Below, one piece after another: positions 35,164-44,071 of a DNA stretch of 64,000 bases. Position 1 is the stretch's first letter; each line of letters opens with the position of its first letter. The notes under the pieces were generated by a model. The model did not search any database. It was not told the DNA's origin and saw nothing but the letters and a program-made list of their open reading frames with translations. The position numbers and the translations under genes are program-made. Source of the DNA: an uncultured Paracoccaceae bacterium (GTDB taxonomy: Bacteria > Pseudomonadota > Alphaproteobacteria > Rhodobacterales > Rhodobacteraceae); the NCBI GenBank assembly GCA_947496605.1, contig CANMDF010000002.1, forward strand, positions 744,001-808,000, in the 5' to 3' direction.

Positions 35164-36624
35164 ATGACCCGGCAGACAGCAGCCATCATCGGCGGTGGCG
35201 TCATTGGCGGCGGTTGGGCCGCGCGGTTCTTACTGATGGGGTGGGACGTACGCGTCTTTGACCCAGACCCACAGGCCGAGCGCAAGATTTCAGAAGTTTT
35301 GGATAATGCCCGCCGGTCTTTGCCGGGTTTGTCCGATGTTGCATTGCCTGCCGAAGGGCAGCTGAGCTTTCATGAGACAATGTCGGAAACCGTGGCTGAT
35401 GTGGCATGGATTCAAGAAAGCGTTCCTGAAAGATTAGAGCTGAAACGCAAGGTCTATCAAACGCTGCAAGAACATTGCCCGCATGACGCGGTCATTGGGT
35501 CTTCGACAAGCGGGTTTAAGCCTTCTGAGCTGCAAGGCTGCGCCACGCGCCCTGAGCAGATCGTCGTGACGCATCCGTTCAATCCGGTTTATCTGCTGCC
35601 ACTGATTGAACTTGTTCCCAGCGACAAGACGGCCCCCGCAATCGTCGCGCGGGCCAAAGACATCCTGATAAGCATTGGGATGCACCCTCTGCATGTCCGC
35701 GCCGAAATCGATGCACATATCGCGGATCGCTTTCTTGAGGCAGTCTGGCGTGAGGCGCTTTGGTTGATCAAAGATGGGATCGCCACGACCGAGGAAATCG
35801 ACAACGCGATCCGCTATGGCTTTGGTTTGCGCTGGGCGCAAATGGGCCTGTTTGAGACATACCGTATTGCCGGCGGCGAAGCGGGTATGCGGCATTTCAT
35901 CGAACAATTTGGCCCGTGCCTTGAATGGCCTTGGACCAAACTGATGGATGTGCCGGAACTGACGGATGAATTGATCGATGCTGTGGCTGACCAATCCGAT
36001 GCGCAATCGGGTCACCACACAATCCGCGAATTAGAACGTGCGCGTGATGATAACCTCGTCACCATTCTGCGCGGCTTGAAAGCGCAAGATTGGGGTGCAG
36101 GGCAGCTTTTGAATGAGCAGGACAGGCGGGTTGAAGGCGTTGTGCGCCTGCCAGATGACCTGGGGCATCCCATTGTCACGGTGAAACGCGCGGTCCCGCT
36201 CGATTGGACCGATTACAACGGTCACATGAATGAAGCACGCTATTTGCAAGCCTTTGGCGACGCCACAGATCGCCTGATGTTGCTGATCGGCTGTGACGCA
36301 GAATACATCGCCACCGGTGGCAGCTATTTTACAGCCGAGACCCACATTCGGCATCTTGATGAAGTGCGTGCGGGAGCGGTTATTCGCATTGAAACACAGG
36401 TTCTGAGCGGTGCGGGCAAGAAAATGCACCTGTTCCACCGCATGTTCGAAGGCGACCGCGAATTGGCAACTGGCGAACACATGTTAATCCATGTCAGCCT
36501 GGCAACACGACGGGCATCTGAGCCGGCACCCGCACTGGCTGAGACTTTGGCAAAGATCGCTTCAGCACACGAAGAACTGCCCACCCCCGAAGGTGCCGGC
36601 AAGGCGGTTGGTGTACGCGGCTAA
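35164..36624 (+). CDS. lcdH: L-carnitine dehydrogenase fused to betainyl-CoA thioesterase
   Basis: A 486-residue fusion. Residues 1-315 are a 3-hydroxyacyl-CoA-dehydrogenase-type domain (IIGGGVIGGGWAARF; SSTSGFKPSEL; VVTHPFNPVYLLPL) that oxidises carnitine to 3-dehydrocarnitine with NAD. From about residue 335 a hot-dog thioesterase follows (LDWTDYNGHMNEARYL), which hydrolyses betainyl-CoA to glycine betaine. With the BKACE enzyme this makes the route carnitine to betaine complete. ATG at 35164 is preferred to the adjacent GTG at 35161 because GAGG near 35151 is then better spaced. Confidence 0.92.
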   Translation: MTRQTAAIIGGGVIGGGWAARFLLMGWDVRVFDPDPQAERKISEVLDNARRSLPGLSDVALPAEGQLSFHETMSETVADVAWIQESVPERLELKRKVYQTLQEHCPHDAVIGSSTSGFKPSELQGCATRPEQIVVTHPFNPVYLLPLIELVPSDKTAPAIVARAKDILISIGMHPLHVRAEIDAHIADRFLEAVWREALWLIKDGIATTEEIDNAIRYGFGLRWAQMGLFETYRIAGGEAGMRHFIEQFGPCLEWPWTKLMDVPELTDELIDAVADQSDAQSGHHTIRELERARDDNLVTILRGLKAQDWGAGQLLNEQDRRVEGVVRLPDDLGHPIVTVKRAVPLDWTDYNGHMNEARYLQAFGDATDRLMLLIGCDAEYIATGGSYFTAETHIRHLDEVRAGAVIRIETQVLSGAGKKMHLFHRMFEGDRELATGEHMLIHVSLATRRASEPAPALAETLAKIASAHEELPTPEGAGKAVGVRG

Positions 36625-37481
36625 TCTATTTTGGCGATCAACCCGTCGAAATAGGTACCAATGTCGCGCTGGCTGATGCTGGCTGCGCGGACGAGTTCGT
36701 CAAAATGCGCAGTGATGGCCGCGACCCGTTCGGTGTCGCGGAAGACCAGATAGTTTTGGCCGATGTAAATCACCGCTAAGAGCCGTCCAAAGACTGTCAC
36801 AGGCGCAGAATAGAGTTTGCGCTTATCAAAAAAATGCAGGCGTAACGCAGGATAAAGCTGATCATGCAGGTCGCGAATTTTTTCTAGCTGTGGCCTGCGC
36901 AATGCCGGTGATAGATCACGATAAGCGCCATCGCCGCGCGCAAAGCTCTCAATCTCTGAGAGTGGGATTGCGATCTCATAGTCCGACCGCGCGCTGCGCA
37001 TCCATTCCAAGCGGTCGTTGCTGGCCCCCATGGCCTGCTCAGTCGTTTTGCCAAGAGACGGTGCATATTCCCATCGTAGAATATCATCTGTCTTCAGCAT
37101 GTCTGGTAAGCTTGCAGGGACGTGACGGATCTTGGAGCCTTCTGCTTCTTGATGCCACGCAAATATCTTTTCATCCACCAAGGCACGGGGGGCTTGTGTC
37201 ATCGATATTGACTGCGCCACGAGGTCTTCGGCCTGTTCAGGGCGATCTGACAACCCCAAGAGCCAATCAGCACTAACACCCAGAACGGCAGCACAAGCGG
37301 CCACCAATTGTCCATTGGGCAACCGCGCACCATCGTCTTTAATCAATTGTGAAAGGGTTGAGCGATCAACATGCGCTTGGCGGGCCAACGCACTTTGGGT
37401 GATTCCAGCTTGGGCCATGCCCGTTTGCAGCCTTGTGCGGAAGATCTCGGCGCGTTCACGCTTGTCCATAATAATCAACAT
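36621..37481 (-). CDS. XRE-type transcriptional regulator with large C-terminal domain
   Basis: A 286-residue protein. An N-terminal helix-turn-helix of the Cro/CI type lies at residues 13-75 (MAQAGITQSALARQAHVDRSTLSQLI). The remaining 200 residues are an unfamiliar domain that may sense a ligand. It is convergent with the carnitine operon (4-base overlap at the stops) and divergent from the desaturase gene, so either could be its target. The start could be 37481 or the second ATG at 37469. Confidence 0.78.
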   Translation of the reverse strand: MLIIMDKRERAEIFRTRLQTGMAQAGITQSALARQAHVDRSTLSQLIKDDGARLPNGQLVAACAAVLGVSADWLLGLSDRPEQAEDLVAQSISMTQAPRALVDEKIFAWHQEAEGSKIRHVPASLPDMLKTDDILRWEYAPSLGKTTEQAMGASNDRLEWMRSARSDYEIAIPLSEIESFARGDGAYRDLSPALRRPQLEKIRDLHDQLYPALRLHFFDKRKLYSAPVTVFGRLLAVIYIGQNYLVFRDTERVAAITAHFDELVRAASISQRDIGTYFDGLIAKID

Positions 37482-37564
37482 CCAATTAAATAATCATAAA
37501 TAGATGCTTTTGTGAACTAGTGTCAGAATGGCTAGAAAGCACACGGTCCGCTAGCGTTTCATTT

Positions 37565-38452
37565 ATGGGACAAGAGAATAACGGACCACGCACGCAGATT
37601 GCCTGGCCAACTGTATTGCTGATTATTGGGTGTTACGGGACATGGGTCTTGGCGCTGTGGGCATTGCCGCTGTCGGCAGGTGTCCTCATCGCGGCGCCAG
37701 TCATCGCATTGCATGCGTCGTTGCAACACGAAGTTATCCACGGGCATCCGTTTCCGCAGCAATGGGTGAATGATTTACTGATTTGGCCACCACTGGCGCT
37801 GTTCATTCCTTTTATCCGCTATAAGGCGACCCATTTGGCCCACCACCACGATGAGATCATCACTGATCCGTTCGATGATCCTGAGAGTAATTACTTGGAC
37901 GCGCACATTTGGGGCCAATTACCTAAGTTTGTTCAAAGCACTCTACGGATCAACAACACTGTCGCGGGCCGACTAACCATCGGGCCGTTGATCGGCGTCA
38001 TCGCATTTGCGCAGTTTGAGTGGCGCAAGCGAGATGCTGATATCTTGCGCGGTTGGCTGATCCATGTGCCTGCGGTCGTCGCGGTCATAATGCTGGTCAT
38101 TCTCAGCCCAATGCCGGTCTGGGCGTATCTGATTGCCGCCTATCTTGCCATGTCGATCCTGAAACTCCGGACGTTTCTGGAACACCAAGCGCACGCGCGT
38201 GCCAGTGGGCGGAGTGTGATCGTTGAAAAGGGTGGGGTCCTTGGCTTCGTGTTCCTGAACAACAACCTGCACGTCGTCCACCACATGCATCCGCAGGTCG
38301 CGTGGTACGCATTGCCAGCACTCTATCGCAAACGCAAAGACCACTATTTGCGGCGCAATGGCGGATATTATTTTGCGTCTTACCGCGAAGTGATCATCAA
38401 ATACCTTTGGAAAGCCAAAGACCCGGTCGTGCACCCGCTCTGGCGGCGATAG
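37565..38452 (+). CDS. membrane fatty acid desaturase-family protein
   Basis: A 295-residue membrane protein with the three His clusters of the diiron desaturases: HEVIHGH (about residue 55), HLAHHH (about 91) and HVVHHMHP (about 238), separated by hydrophobic segments. Family members desaturate or hydroxylate acyl chains or related lipids. The exact reaction is unknown. The ATG at 37565 is chosen since GTG at 37520 gives an unconvincing leader; neither has a good ribosome binding site. Confidence 0.85.
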   Translation: MGQENNGPRTQIAWPTVLLIIGCYGTWVLALWALPLSAGVLIAAPVIALHASLQHEVIHGHPFPQQWVNDLLIWPPLALFIPFIRYKATHLAHHHDEIITDPFDDPESNYLDAHIWGQLPKFVQSTLRINNTVAGRLTIGPLIGVIAFAQFEWRKRDADILRGWLIHVPAVVAVIMLVILSPMPVWAYLIAAYLAMSILKLRTFLEHQAHARASGRSVIVEKGGVLGFVFLNNNLHVVHHMHPQVAWYALPALYRKRKDHYLRRNGGYYFASYREVIIKYLWKAKDPVVHPLWRR

Positions 38453-38475
38453 CGGATTGCGGGCATAGGGGATGC

Positions 38476-39378
38476 ATGGAACTTTGGATCCCTATCACGA
38501 TCGGTGCCGCGACAGCGCAAACCTTGCGGTTTATGCTGCAAAAGCGGCTGAAAGGCATGGCGCTGTCGACTGCTGGTGCGACATTTGCGCGGTTCATCTA
38601 TTCATCGCCATTGGTTGCTGTGATCGCGGTCATCTATGCCACGTCATCTGGGCAAGGTATGCCCGCCATCCCGCCTGCGTTTTGGCCCTATATGCTGGCT
38701 GGCGGCACCAGTCAGATTTTGGCGACGATGTGTGTTGTTGCACTGTTTAGCCATCGGAATTTTGCCGTTGGGATCACGTTTAAGAAGACCGAAGTGCTGC
38801 TAAGTGCCTTTTTCGGGTTTGTTATCTTGGGTGACACATTCACCACGCCGACCGTAATTGCGATGCTAATAGGCTTGGGCGGGGTTTTGTTATTGTCCGA
38901 TCCACCGGGCGGTGTCGGCCCTTGGCACCAACGTATCTTCAACCGTGCAACGGCGCTGGGGCTTGGGGCAGGTGTACTGTTTGGGATTTCCGGGAATGGC
39001 TATCGGGGTGCGTCATTGTCGCTGGGTGACGGTGATGTCTTTTACCGTGCGATCGTGACGCTTGCTTTGGTGACAGCATTTCAAACACTGGCAATGGCCG
39101 TGTGGCTGATGTGGCGTGAGCGGGGCGAGATTGGGCGCGTGCTGGCGTCGTGGCATGTGGCGGGTCTGGTGGGGATCACAAGTATGATCGGATCGATCTG
39201 CTGGTTCACTGCATTCACGCTGCAAAACGCGGCATATGTGAATGCAGTGGGTCAGATTGAACTGCTTTTCTCTTTGATGATTGGGGCGTTCGTGTTTGGC
39301 GAAAAAGTCGGGCGGCGCGAATGGCAGGGATTGGTCCTGCTGACGATCAGCATCATCATGCTGGTCTTGTTGCTTTAG
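38476..39378 (+). CDS. EamA-family (DMT) transporter
   Basis: A 300-residue protein with about ten membrane helices in two EamA-type halves (IYSSPLVAVIAVIYA, FKKTEVLLSAFFGFVILGDTF; second half GQIELLFSLMIGAFVFGEKV). The start at 38476 (MELWIPITIGAATAQTLR) follows AGGGG and lies 23 bases after the desaturase stop, so they are probably co-transcribed. The substrate is unknown. Confidence 0.83.
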   Translation: MELWIPITIGAATAQTLRFMLQKRLKGMALSTAGATFARFIYSSPLVAVIAVIYATSSGQGMPAIPPAFWPYMLAGGTSQILATMCVVALFSHRNFAVGITFKKTEVLLSAFFGFVILGDTFTTPTVIAMLIGLGGVLLLSDPPGGVGPWHQRIFNRATALGLGAGVLFGISGNGYRGASLSLGDGDVFYRAIVTLALVTAFQTLAMAVWLMWRERGEIGRVLASWHVAGLVGITSMIGSICWFTAFTLQNAAYVNAVGQIELLFSLMIGAFVFGEKVGRREWQGLVLLTISIIMLVLLL

Positions 39379-40085
39379 ATCGGGTTGCGTCCGTCAAGGC
39401 GGCTGACAAGGTGGGCCTCGTCATTATTGCGAAAGAAGGGCACGCTGGCAGGTGGGCCGCCACGTTTAATGTGACTGGCTAGTTCAGCCAAGACCACTTG
39501 CGTGATGAAGGGAAGATCGAACTTGCGGGCATCAGTGAGCGGCACCCATTGCAGATGCGATAACTCATCTTCAGCATCTGAGAAATCATCGGGATCAGTT
39601 TGTAGATCGGTGGCGCTGGCCAAAAAGAACCTTGCATCAAAGCGGCGAGGCCGACCTGTGGGCGTGACCGCGCGAAAGAAAAACGCGAGGGCCGTTGCGT
39701 TAGGAACGTGGCCCGTGGCCGCAAAGCCGCGCCACCCTTTCGGCGGGTTTGGCCAGTCAGCGGATGCGCCAAGGATTTGTCCTGTTTCTTCCCATAATTC
39801 CCGGATTGCAGCGGAGGCGAGTGCTGATGGGGAAAGTGAGCTCTCGCTCGCAAGGCGTTGTTGATCCAACGGGGTCAGCGGGGTAGCGGGCACTTCATGA
39901 TCGTTTGTGTCGACTGCGCCACCCGGAAACACAAATTTTCCAGGCATAAAGGCTGCAAGTGCGCCACGCTGTCCCATCAGGACCGATGGCTGTGTTGCCG
40001 CGTCACGCAGAACAATAATCGTGGCGGCGTCTCTGATGGCAGTCTTATCGATGCGGTCGACCTCAGTCGTTGTGGCCGAACCCAT
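39375..40085 (-). CDS. NUDIX hydrolase
   Basis: A 236-residue protein of the NUDT7/8/19-like NUDIX group. The NUDIX box is incomplete at its front but the core RELWEETG is intact (near residue 100), following FPGGAVD. Such enzymes cleave nucleoside diphosphate derivatives, often CoA. The ATG at 40085 lies inside the end of the DUF983 gene (23-base overlap on the same strand), which implies coupled expression. Confidence 0.85.
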   Translation of the reverse strand: MGSATTTEVDRIDKTAIRDAATIIVLRDAATQPSVLMGQRGALAAFMPGKFVFPGGAVDTNDHEVPATPLTPLDQQRLASESSLSPSALASAAIRELWEETGQILGASADWPNPPKGWRGFAATGHVPNATALAFFFRAVTPTGRPRRFDARFFLASATDLQTDPDDFSDAEDELSHLQWVPLTDARKFDLPFITQVVLAELASHIKRGGPPASVPFFRNNDEAHLVSRLDGRNPI

Positions 40086-40452
40086 GCATTCGGCGTGCCC
40101 ATTGAATAGCAACAACCATGCCCTTCATGCGTGGCAAAAGAAAGAGTGACAGAGCGACAGCCGCAATCGTCAAGGTCGTCGCCATCACCCAAGGTTCGGG
40201 GCGAAGCTGAACCCACATAAAGTGAATAACGAACCCAAGAATATGGCCCACAATCAAAATAGTGAGATAGGCGGGACCGTCATCGGCACGGTGATGAAAC
40301 AGCTCTTCGTGACAGGTCGGGCATTGATCAGCGACCTTCAGGTACTTTGCGAAAAGCGCACCTTCGCCACAATTTGGGCATTTGCAACGCAAACCACGAA
40401 ACACGGCTGGTTTCGTTGGGCGGTCATCCATTTGAAAATCTGCGTCAGACAT
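40063..40452 (-). CDS. DUF983 family membrane protein
   Basis: A 129-residue protein: a zinc-ribbon-like N-terminal part (RCKCPNCGEGALFAKYLKVADQCPTCHEEL, two CxxC pairs) followed by two membrane helices (residues about 55-75 and 85-105). This is the DUF983 pattern; its function is unknown. GGAG 7 bases before the ATG at 40452 supports that start. Confidence 0.83.
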   Translation of the reverse strand: MSDADFQMDDRPTKPAVFRGLRCKCPNCGEGALFAKYLKVADQCPTCHEELFHHRADDGPAYLTILIVGHILGFVIHFMWVQLRPEPWVMATTLTIAAVALSLFLLPRMKGMVVAIQWARRMHGFGHND

Positions 40453-40630
40453 GCGGCATCTCCATTGTCTGTCTTGCACATGAACTATTGCGGACTGTTT
40501 TAAAAGAGCAGGCTGCGTATCTGCGACATCAAGTTTTTTTCAAAAGTTGCGACGGAAGCAAAATGCCACTGCGTTGAAGGAGGGTCAGCAGCGATGATGC
40601 GCTGCGATAAGATGAACAAAGGAAAAGAAA

Positions 40631-41098
40631 ATGAAAACGAAAATTTTGATGGCAGCACTTTTTTCAGGGCTGGTTTTGACCGCAGGTGCGGCGCAGGCAG
40701 AAGATCACCGTGAACGCCCCGACTTTGCTACACTTGATCTGAACGGCGACGGCGAATTAAGCCTCGACGAGATGCAAGCACGCGGCGAAGCGCGCTTTGC
40801 TGAGTTGGATGCAAATGGCGATGGTGGTTTGACCGCGGAAGAGCTGGTGGCGCAGGCCAATGATCGGGCATCCGAGCGTGCTGCGACAATGATTGAACGC
40901 TTTGATGCGAACGGCGACGGTGTTTTGCAACTTGACGAAATGCCCACCCGCGAAGACCGCCGCGCTGCACGTATGTTTGACCGGGTTGATGCCGACGAGA
41001 ACGGCACAATTTCGGCTGAGGAATTCGAGCAAGCACAAGAACGTCGTGGTGAGCGTGGCGACGGACGTCGCGGTCACGGTGGCAAAGGCCGGGGCTAA
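40631..41098 (+). CDS. exported EF-hand calcium-binding protein
   Basis: A 155-residue protein with a Sec signal peptide (cleavage after AQA, residue 23) and four EF-hand loops: DLNGDGELSLDE (about 36-47), DANGDGGLTAEE, DANGDGVLQLDE and DADENGTISAEE. The C-terminus is rich in Arg, Gly and His. It should bind calcium, or another divalent metal, in the periplasm. Its position just upstream of an ECF sigma operon, across a hairpin, suggests a shared physiological role. Four repeated loops are typical of calmodulin-like bacterial proteins. Confidence 0.88.
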   Translation: MKTKILMAALFSGLVLTAGAAQAEDHRERPDFATLDLNGDGELSLDEMQARGEARFAELDANGDGGLTAEELVAQANDRASERAATMIERFDANGDGVLQLDEMPTREDRRAARMFDRVDADENGTISAEEFEQAQERRGERGDGRRGHGGKGRG

Positions 41099-41107
41099 GT
41101 CTCGCGT

Positions 41108-41137
41108 TTGGCAGAGGGCGCCTCTTCTCTCTGCCAA
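41108..41137 (+). terminator. hairpin between EF-hand and sigma factor genes
   Basis: TTGGCAGAG (41108-41116) pairs perfectly with CTCTGCCAA (41129-41137) around a 12-base loop, followed by a short T-rich stretch. It probably terminates or attenuates the EF-hand transcript before the sigma factor gene. Confidence 0.6.
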
Positions 41138-41174
41138 TTGCTACTTTTGTTGAAGTTGGCTAGCAAATAGACAC

Positions 41175-41771
41175 ATGACCGCAATGCCCGATCCCTTTGC
41201 CGGCGCCCCAGATGAGGCGCTTTTGGTTGCATACGCCAATGGCGATGGGCAGGCTGCAAAGGTTTTGACGCAGCGCCTATTGCCGCGTGTGCTGGGGCAA
41301 GCGACACGTATTTTGGGCAATCAAACCGAGGCCGAAGATGTTGCGCAAGATGCAATGATGCGCCTTTGGAAGATCGCGCCTGACTGGCGGCAGGGTGAGG
41401 CGCAAATCAGCACCTGGCTTTACCGTGTGGTCGCAAATCTTTGCACGGACCGATTGCGCAAAAGGCGCGGCGGTGTGTCACTGGATCAGGTAGCCGAACC
41501 ATTGGACGGATCACCAAGTGTGACAGCACAGATGCAAACAAAGGACCGCTTGACGGCGCTGTCGGACGCATTGGCACAATTGCCTGAACGTCAAGCCCAG
41601 GCAGTATCATTGCGGCACCTTGAAGGGTTACCCAATCCTGAAATTGCGCAAATCATGGACATCAGCGTGCGGTCTGTGGAAAGTCTAACAGCACGCGGAA
41701 AACGGGCCCTTGCCGATATTATGGCGGGCCGGAAGGCAGAACTGGGATATGATGATGACGAACCCGAATGA
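41175..41771 (+). CDS. ECF-type RNA polymerase sigma factor
   Basis: A 198-residue group 4 sigma factor: sigma-2 region with ILGNQTEAEDVAQDAMMRLWKIAPDW and FxTWLYRVVxNLCTD-like ISTWLYRVVANLCTDRLRK (about 50-100), and sigma-4 region with ALAQLPERQAQAVSLRHLEGLPNPEIAQIMDISVRSVESLTARGKRAL (quoted as a region, about 135-182). The next gene overlaps it by 17 bases and encodes a single-pass membrane protein, and a periplasmic sensor gene follows. This gives a CnrYXH-like regulatory unit. Confidence 0.92.
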   Translation: MTAMPDPFAGAPDEALLVAYANGDGQAAKVLTQRLLPRVLGQATRILGNQTEAEDVAQDAMMRLWKIAPDWRQGEAQISTWLYRVVANLCTDRLRKRRGGVSLDQVAEPLDGSPSVTAQMQTKDRLTALSDALAQLPERQAQAVSLRHLEGLPNPEIAQIMDISVRSVESLTARGKRALADIMAGRKAELGYDDDEPE

Positions 41772-42111
41772 AGACATGCTAGATGATATCTTTGCCCAAG
41801 CGCGTGCCGCGACGCCTGCGCCAAGCGATGATCTGATGGCGCGTGTGTTGACAGATGCAGAAGACGTACAACCGGGTAATTTACTTGGCGCTGCTCAGCG
41901 TCCAAGTTTGTGGTCCCGCATGTCGGACGCAATTGGCGGCTGGCCTGCTGTCAGCGGTTTGGCGGCGGCGACAGTCGCGGGTGTCTGGGTTGGCATCGCA
42001 CCGCCCGCACAGGTTGAAGATCTTACCGCCTCCTTTATCGGGGATGAGATCAGCATCAACTTGTTTTCCACGGACCTCGCGTTTGATGCAGGAGAGCTGA
42101 TTGATGGTTGA
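41755..42111 (+). CDS. probable membrane anti-sigma factor
   Basis: A 118-residue protein without a known signature: a polar, acidic N-terminal half that would face the cytoplasm, and one hydrophobic segment (about residues 66-82, VSGLAAATVAGVWVGIA). Its gene overlaps the sigma factor gene and is overlapped by the sensor gene. In ECF systems of this gene order the small single-pass protein is the anti-sigma factor; that is inference by position and topology. The ATG at 41755 is the last of three tandem ATG codons. Confidence 0.75.
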   Translation: MTNPNEDMLDDIFAQARAATPAPSDDLMARVLTDAEDVQPGNLLGAAQRPSLWSRMSDAIGGWPAVSGLAAATVAGVWVGIAPPAQVEDLTASFIGDEISINLFSTDLAFDAGELIDG

Positions 42112-42595
42112 CCAAAAGATCGAAAAGGCGCGCCCCAACAGGCTTTGGCGGACCGTTCTGGCGCTGTCATTAGCCTTGAACCTTGCCGTCGTTGGTGTGG
42201 TCGTTGGATCAGCCCTATCCGGGCGATTTGGCGACGGACCGCCGCGCAGTTTTGACCTTGGGATAGGGCCCGTGTCGCGGGCTTTGGAACCAGAGGAAAG
42301 ACGAGAGATCGGACGCAATTTGCGCCGTGAAGGCGGGATGCGCAGCTCTGATCTGCGGGGCCGCTCCGATGGTATCGTTGCCGCACTCAAAGCAGAACCC
42401 TATGACCCTGACGCCTTACGGACATTGATGGAAGCACAGGCTACAAACCTGATGGATTTTCAAGCACGTGCCCAAGCCGCAACGCTTGATCAGATCAATG
42501 CAATGACGCCTGAGCGCAGACGCGCTTTCGCAGACCAGCTTGCTGAAGAATTGTCGCGACTTAAGCCGCGCAGGACACGTCGCTCAGGCGACTGA
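42104..42595 (+). CDS. periplasmic sensor, CnrX/ZraP-like
   Basis: A 163-residue protein with an N-terminal membrane anchor (residues about 19-40) and a helical periplasmic domain rich in Arg, Glu and Leu (LEPEERREIGRNLRRE; LEEL-like LADQLAEELSRL), as in the heavy-metal resistance family that contains CnrX and ZraP. It would sense a ligand in the periplasm and relay it to the anti-sigma factor. AGGAG at 42090-42094 fits the ATG at 42104. It is convergent with the pleD gene, overlapping by 12 bases. Confidence 0.8.
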   Translation: MVDQKIEKARPNRLWRTVLALSLALNLAVVGVVVGSALSGRFGDGPPRSFDLGIGPVSRALEPEERREIGRNLRREGGMRSSDLRGRSDGIVAALKAEPYDPDALRTLMEAQATNLMDFQARAQAATLDQINAMTPERRRAFADQLAEELSRLKPRRTRRSGD

Positions 42596-43975
42596 CATGC
42601 TCATCGCGACCTGATCACGTCCGGCTGATTTCGCAGCAAAAAGGGCTTTGTCTGCCTGTTCGCAGAATTTACCAATCGATCCCTTTTCTGGCTTGATTTG
42701 GCCGCTTACGGCAACACCAACAGAAACCGTGACCTTAATCGCGGGTTGATCAACCCCCAAATTGAAGGGCTTGGTATTCACCAGTTCACACAATCTGTCT
42801 GCGGTTAGTCGTGCGTCGACCACGGATGTGCCCGGCATGGCTATCAAAAATTCTTCGCCGCCCATGCGGGCCACCAAATCAATCGCCCGCAAGTTTTCGC
42901 GCAGGCGATGAGATAGCTCAATAAGCACCAGATCACCTGCAGCGTGGCCATAAGTATCGTTGACGGACTTAAAGTGATCGATATCGATCATCATCACTGC
43001 TAACTCGTGGCCTGTCTTGCGCGACTGATCCGCAAGACGCGCCAGATGCGGTTCCACGTAACGTCGATTATAAAGCCCGGTCAGCGAATCGGTGACCGCC
43101 GCATGCAACCCATCGCGGACCGTGTCGCGCAGCTTGTCATGTTTGCGCTTGCGGGCAATCAACCGTCTGGCCCGTAGTGCCATCTCCGCGCTGTCGCTGG
43201 CTGCTGGCACAACATCATCTGCGCCCAGATCAAGGAACATTGCCGCAATCTCTGGCTTGTCTTTCGGCACAACAACAAGCTGCATCGCAAGTCGGGTTTG
43301 TGGCCGTGCACGCAGATCCGAGACAAGCCCAAAAAACCCGCTTTGCTGGATATCAGCTTGCCGCGCGTCGACGACAATGAGCTCTTGGCCCGTCTGTGTG
43401 TCATCGGATCGCAAAACGTCACTTGGCCGCAAGGTTTTCACTGTGCTGCGCAGCGCCTTCCCCAATGTGTCTGCGAGTTTTTCGCTTTCCATTGAACCTG
43501 ATGTCACCAAGGCAATGCTAGCCGTCCCTTCAAACGCTGATCTTTGTTCTTCAAACCCAAGAGCGCGGCTTGTACCTTCGCGCAATTGCAATTCTTCTCC
43601 GGTGCTGTGAACGCGTAGCATGCTGCGAATGCGGGCCAGCAAGAACGCATCGTTGACCGGGTAGGCCAGAACGTCATCGGCACCTGCATCAAGGGCTGCA
43701 AACCGTGCAATCGACGTATCGGCGACGCCGACCGCAATAATTGAAATACCGGCCGTTTCGGGGTTGCGGCGCAGATCATGACACAGGCTATGTTGGTCCG
43801 CCGAGGCGTCAGACATATTCATCAGAATAAGGTCAGGCTGGTTTTCAGCAATCAGCACGATTGCCTCTTCCTTGTTGGCGCAAGCATCAACGACGAACTG
43901 TGCCGCTAACATTTTCACTTTCAACACGATCCTGTTTGTCGCAACAGTGTCGATGATCAGTATCCGACCTGGCAT
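42584..43975 (-). CDS. pleD: PleD-type diguanylate cyclase with degenerate receiver
   Basis: A 463-residue REC-REC-GGDEF protein. The GGDEF domain is intact: GGEEF at residues 372-376 with a product-inhibition I-site RxxD (R363, D366), and DIDHFKSVNDTYGH at 331-344. The first receiver lines up with PleD residue for residue but has lost the key positions: D9 kept, D10 to T, D53 to N, T83 to G and K105 to Y. The second receiver is degenerate as well. It should make c-di-GMP, but not under phosphorylation control of the classical kind. It is divergent from the DUF3572 gene, a pairing usual in alphaproteobacteria. Confidence 0.93.
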   Translation of the reverse strand: MPGRILIIDTVATNRIVLKVKMLAAQFVVDACANKEEAIVLIAENQPDLILMNMSDASADQHSLCHDLRRNPETAGISIIAVGVADTSIARFAALDAGADDVLAYPVNDAFLLARIRSMLRVHSTGEELQLREGTSRALGFEEQRSAFEGTASIALVTSGSMESEKLADTLGKALRSTVKTLRPSDVLRSDDTQTGQELIVVDARQADIQQSGFFGLVSDLRARPQTRLAMQLVVVPKDKPEIAAMFLDLGADDVVPAASDSAEMALRARRLIARKRKHDKLRDTVRDGLHAAVTDSLTGLYNRRYVEPHLARLADQSRKTGHELAVMMIDIDHFKSVNDTYGHAAGDLVLIELSHRLRENLRAIDLVARMGGEEFLIAMPGTSVVDARLTADRLCELVNTKPFNLGVDQPAIKVTVSVGVAVSGQIKPEKGSIGKFCEQADKALFAAKSAGRDQVAMSMSVA

Positions 43976-44071
43976 TTCTTGCCCCTATCTCTGGGCCAAT
44001 GGCCCGAATCTATGCCATCAGGGTCGGTGGGAATGGTTAAGAAACGGTTTCCAGTTTCCTAAGGAGAATGA

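Noticed and set aside
40554..40577. Possible ECF-type promoter (GGAAG ... CGTT) upstream of the EF-hand gene
   Set aside because: The spacing between GGAA and CGTT is about 14 bases, shorter than the usual 15-17, and the -35 lacks the full GGAAC. Too weak to list.
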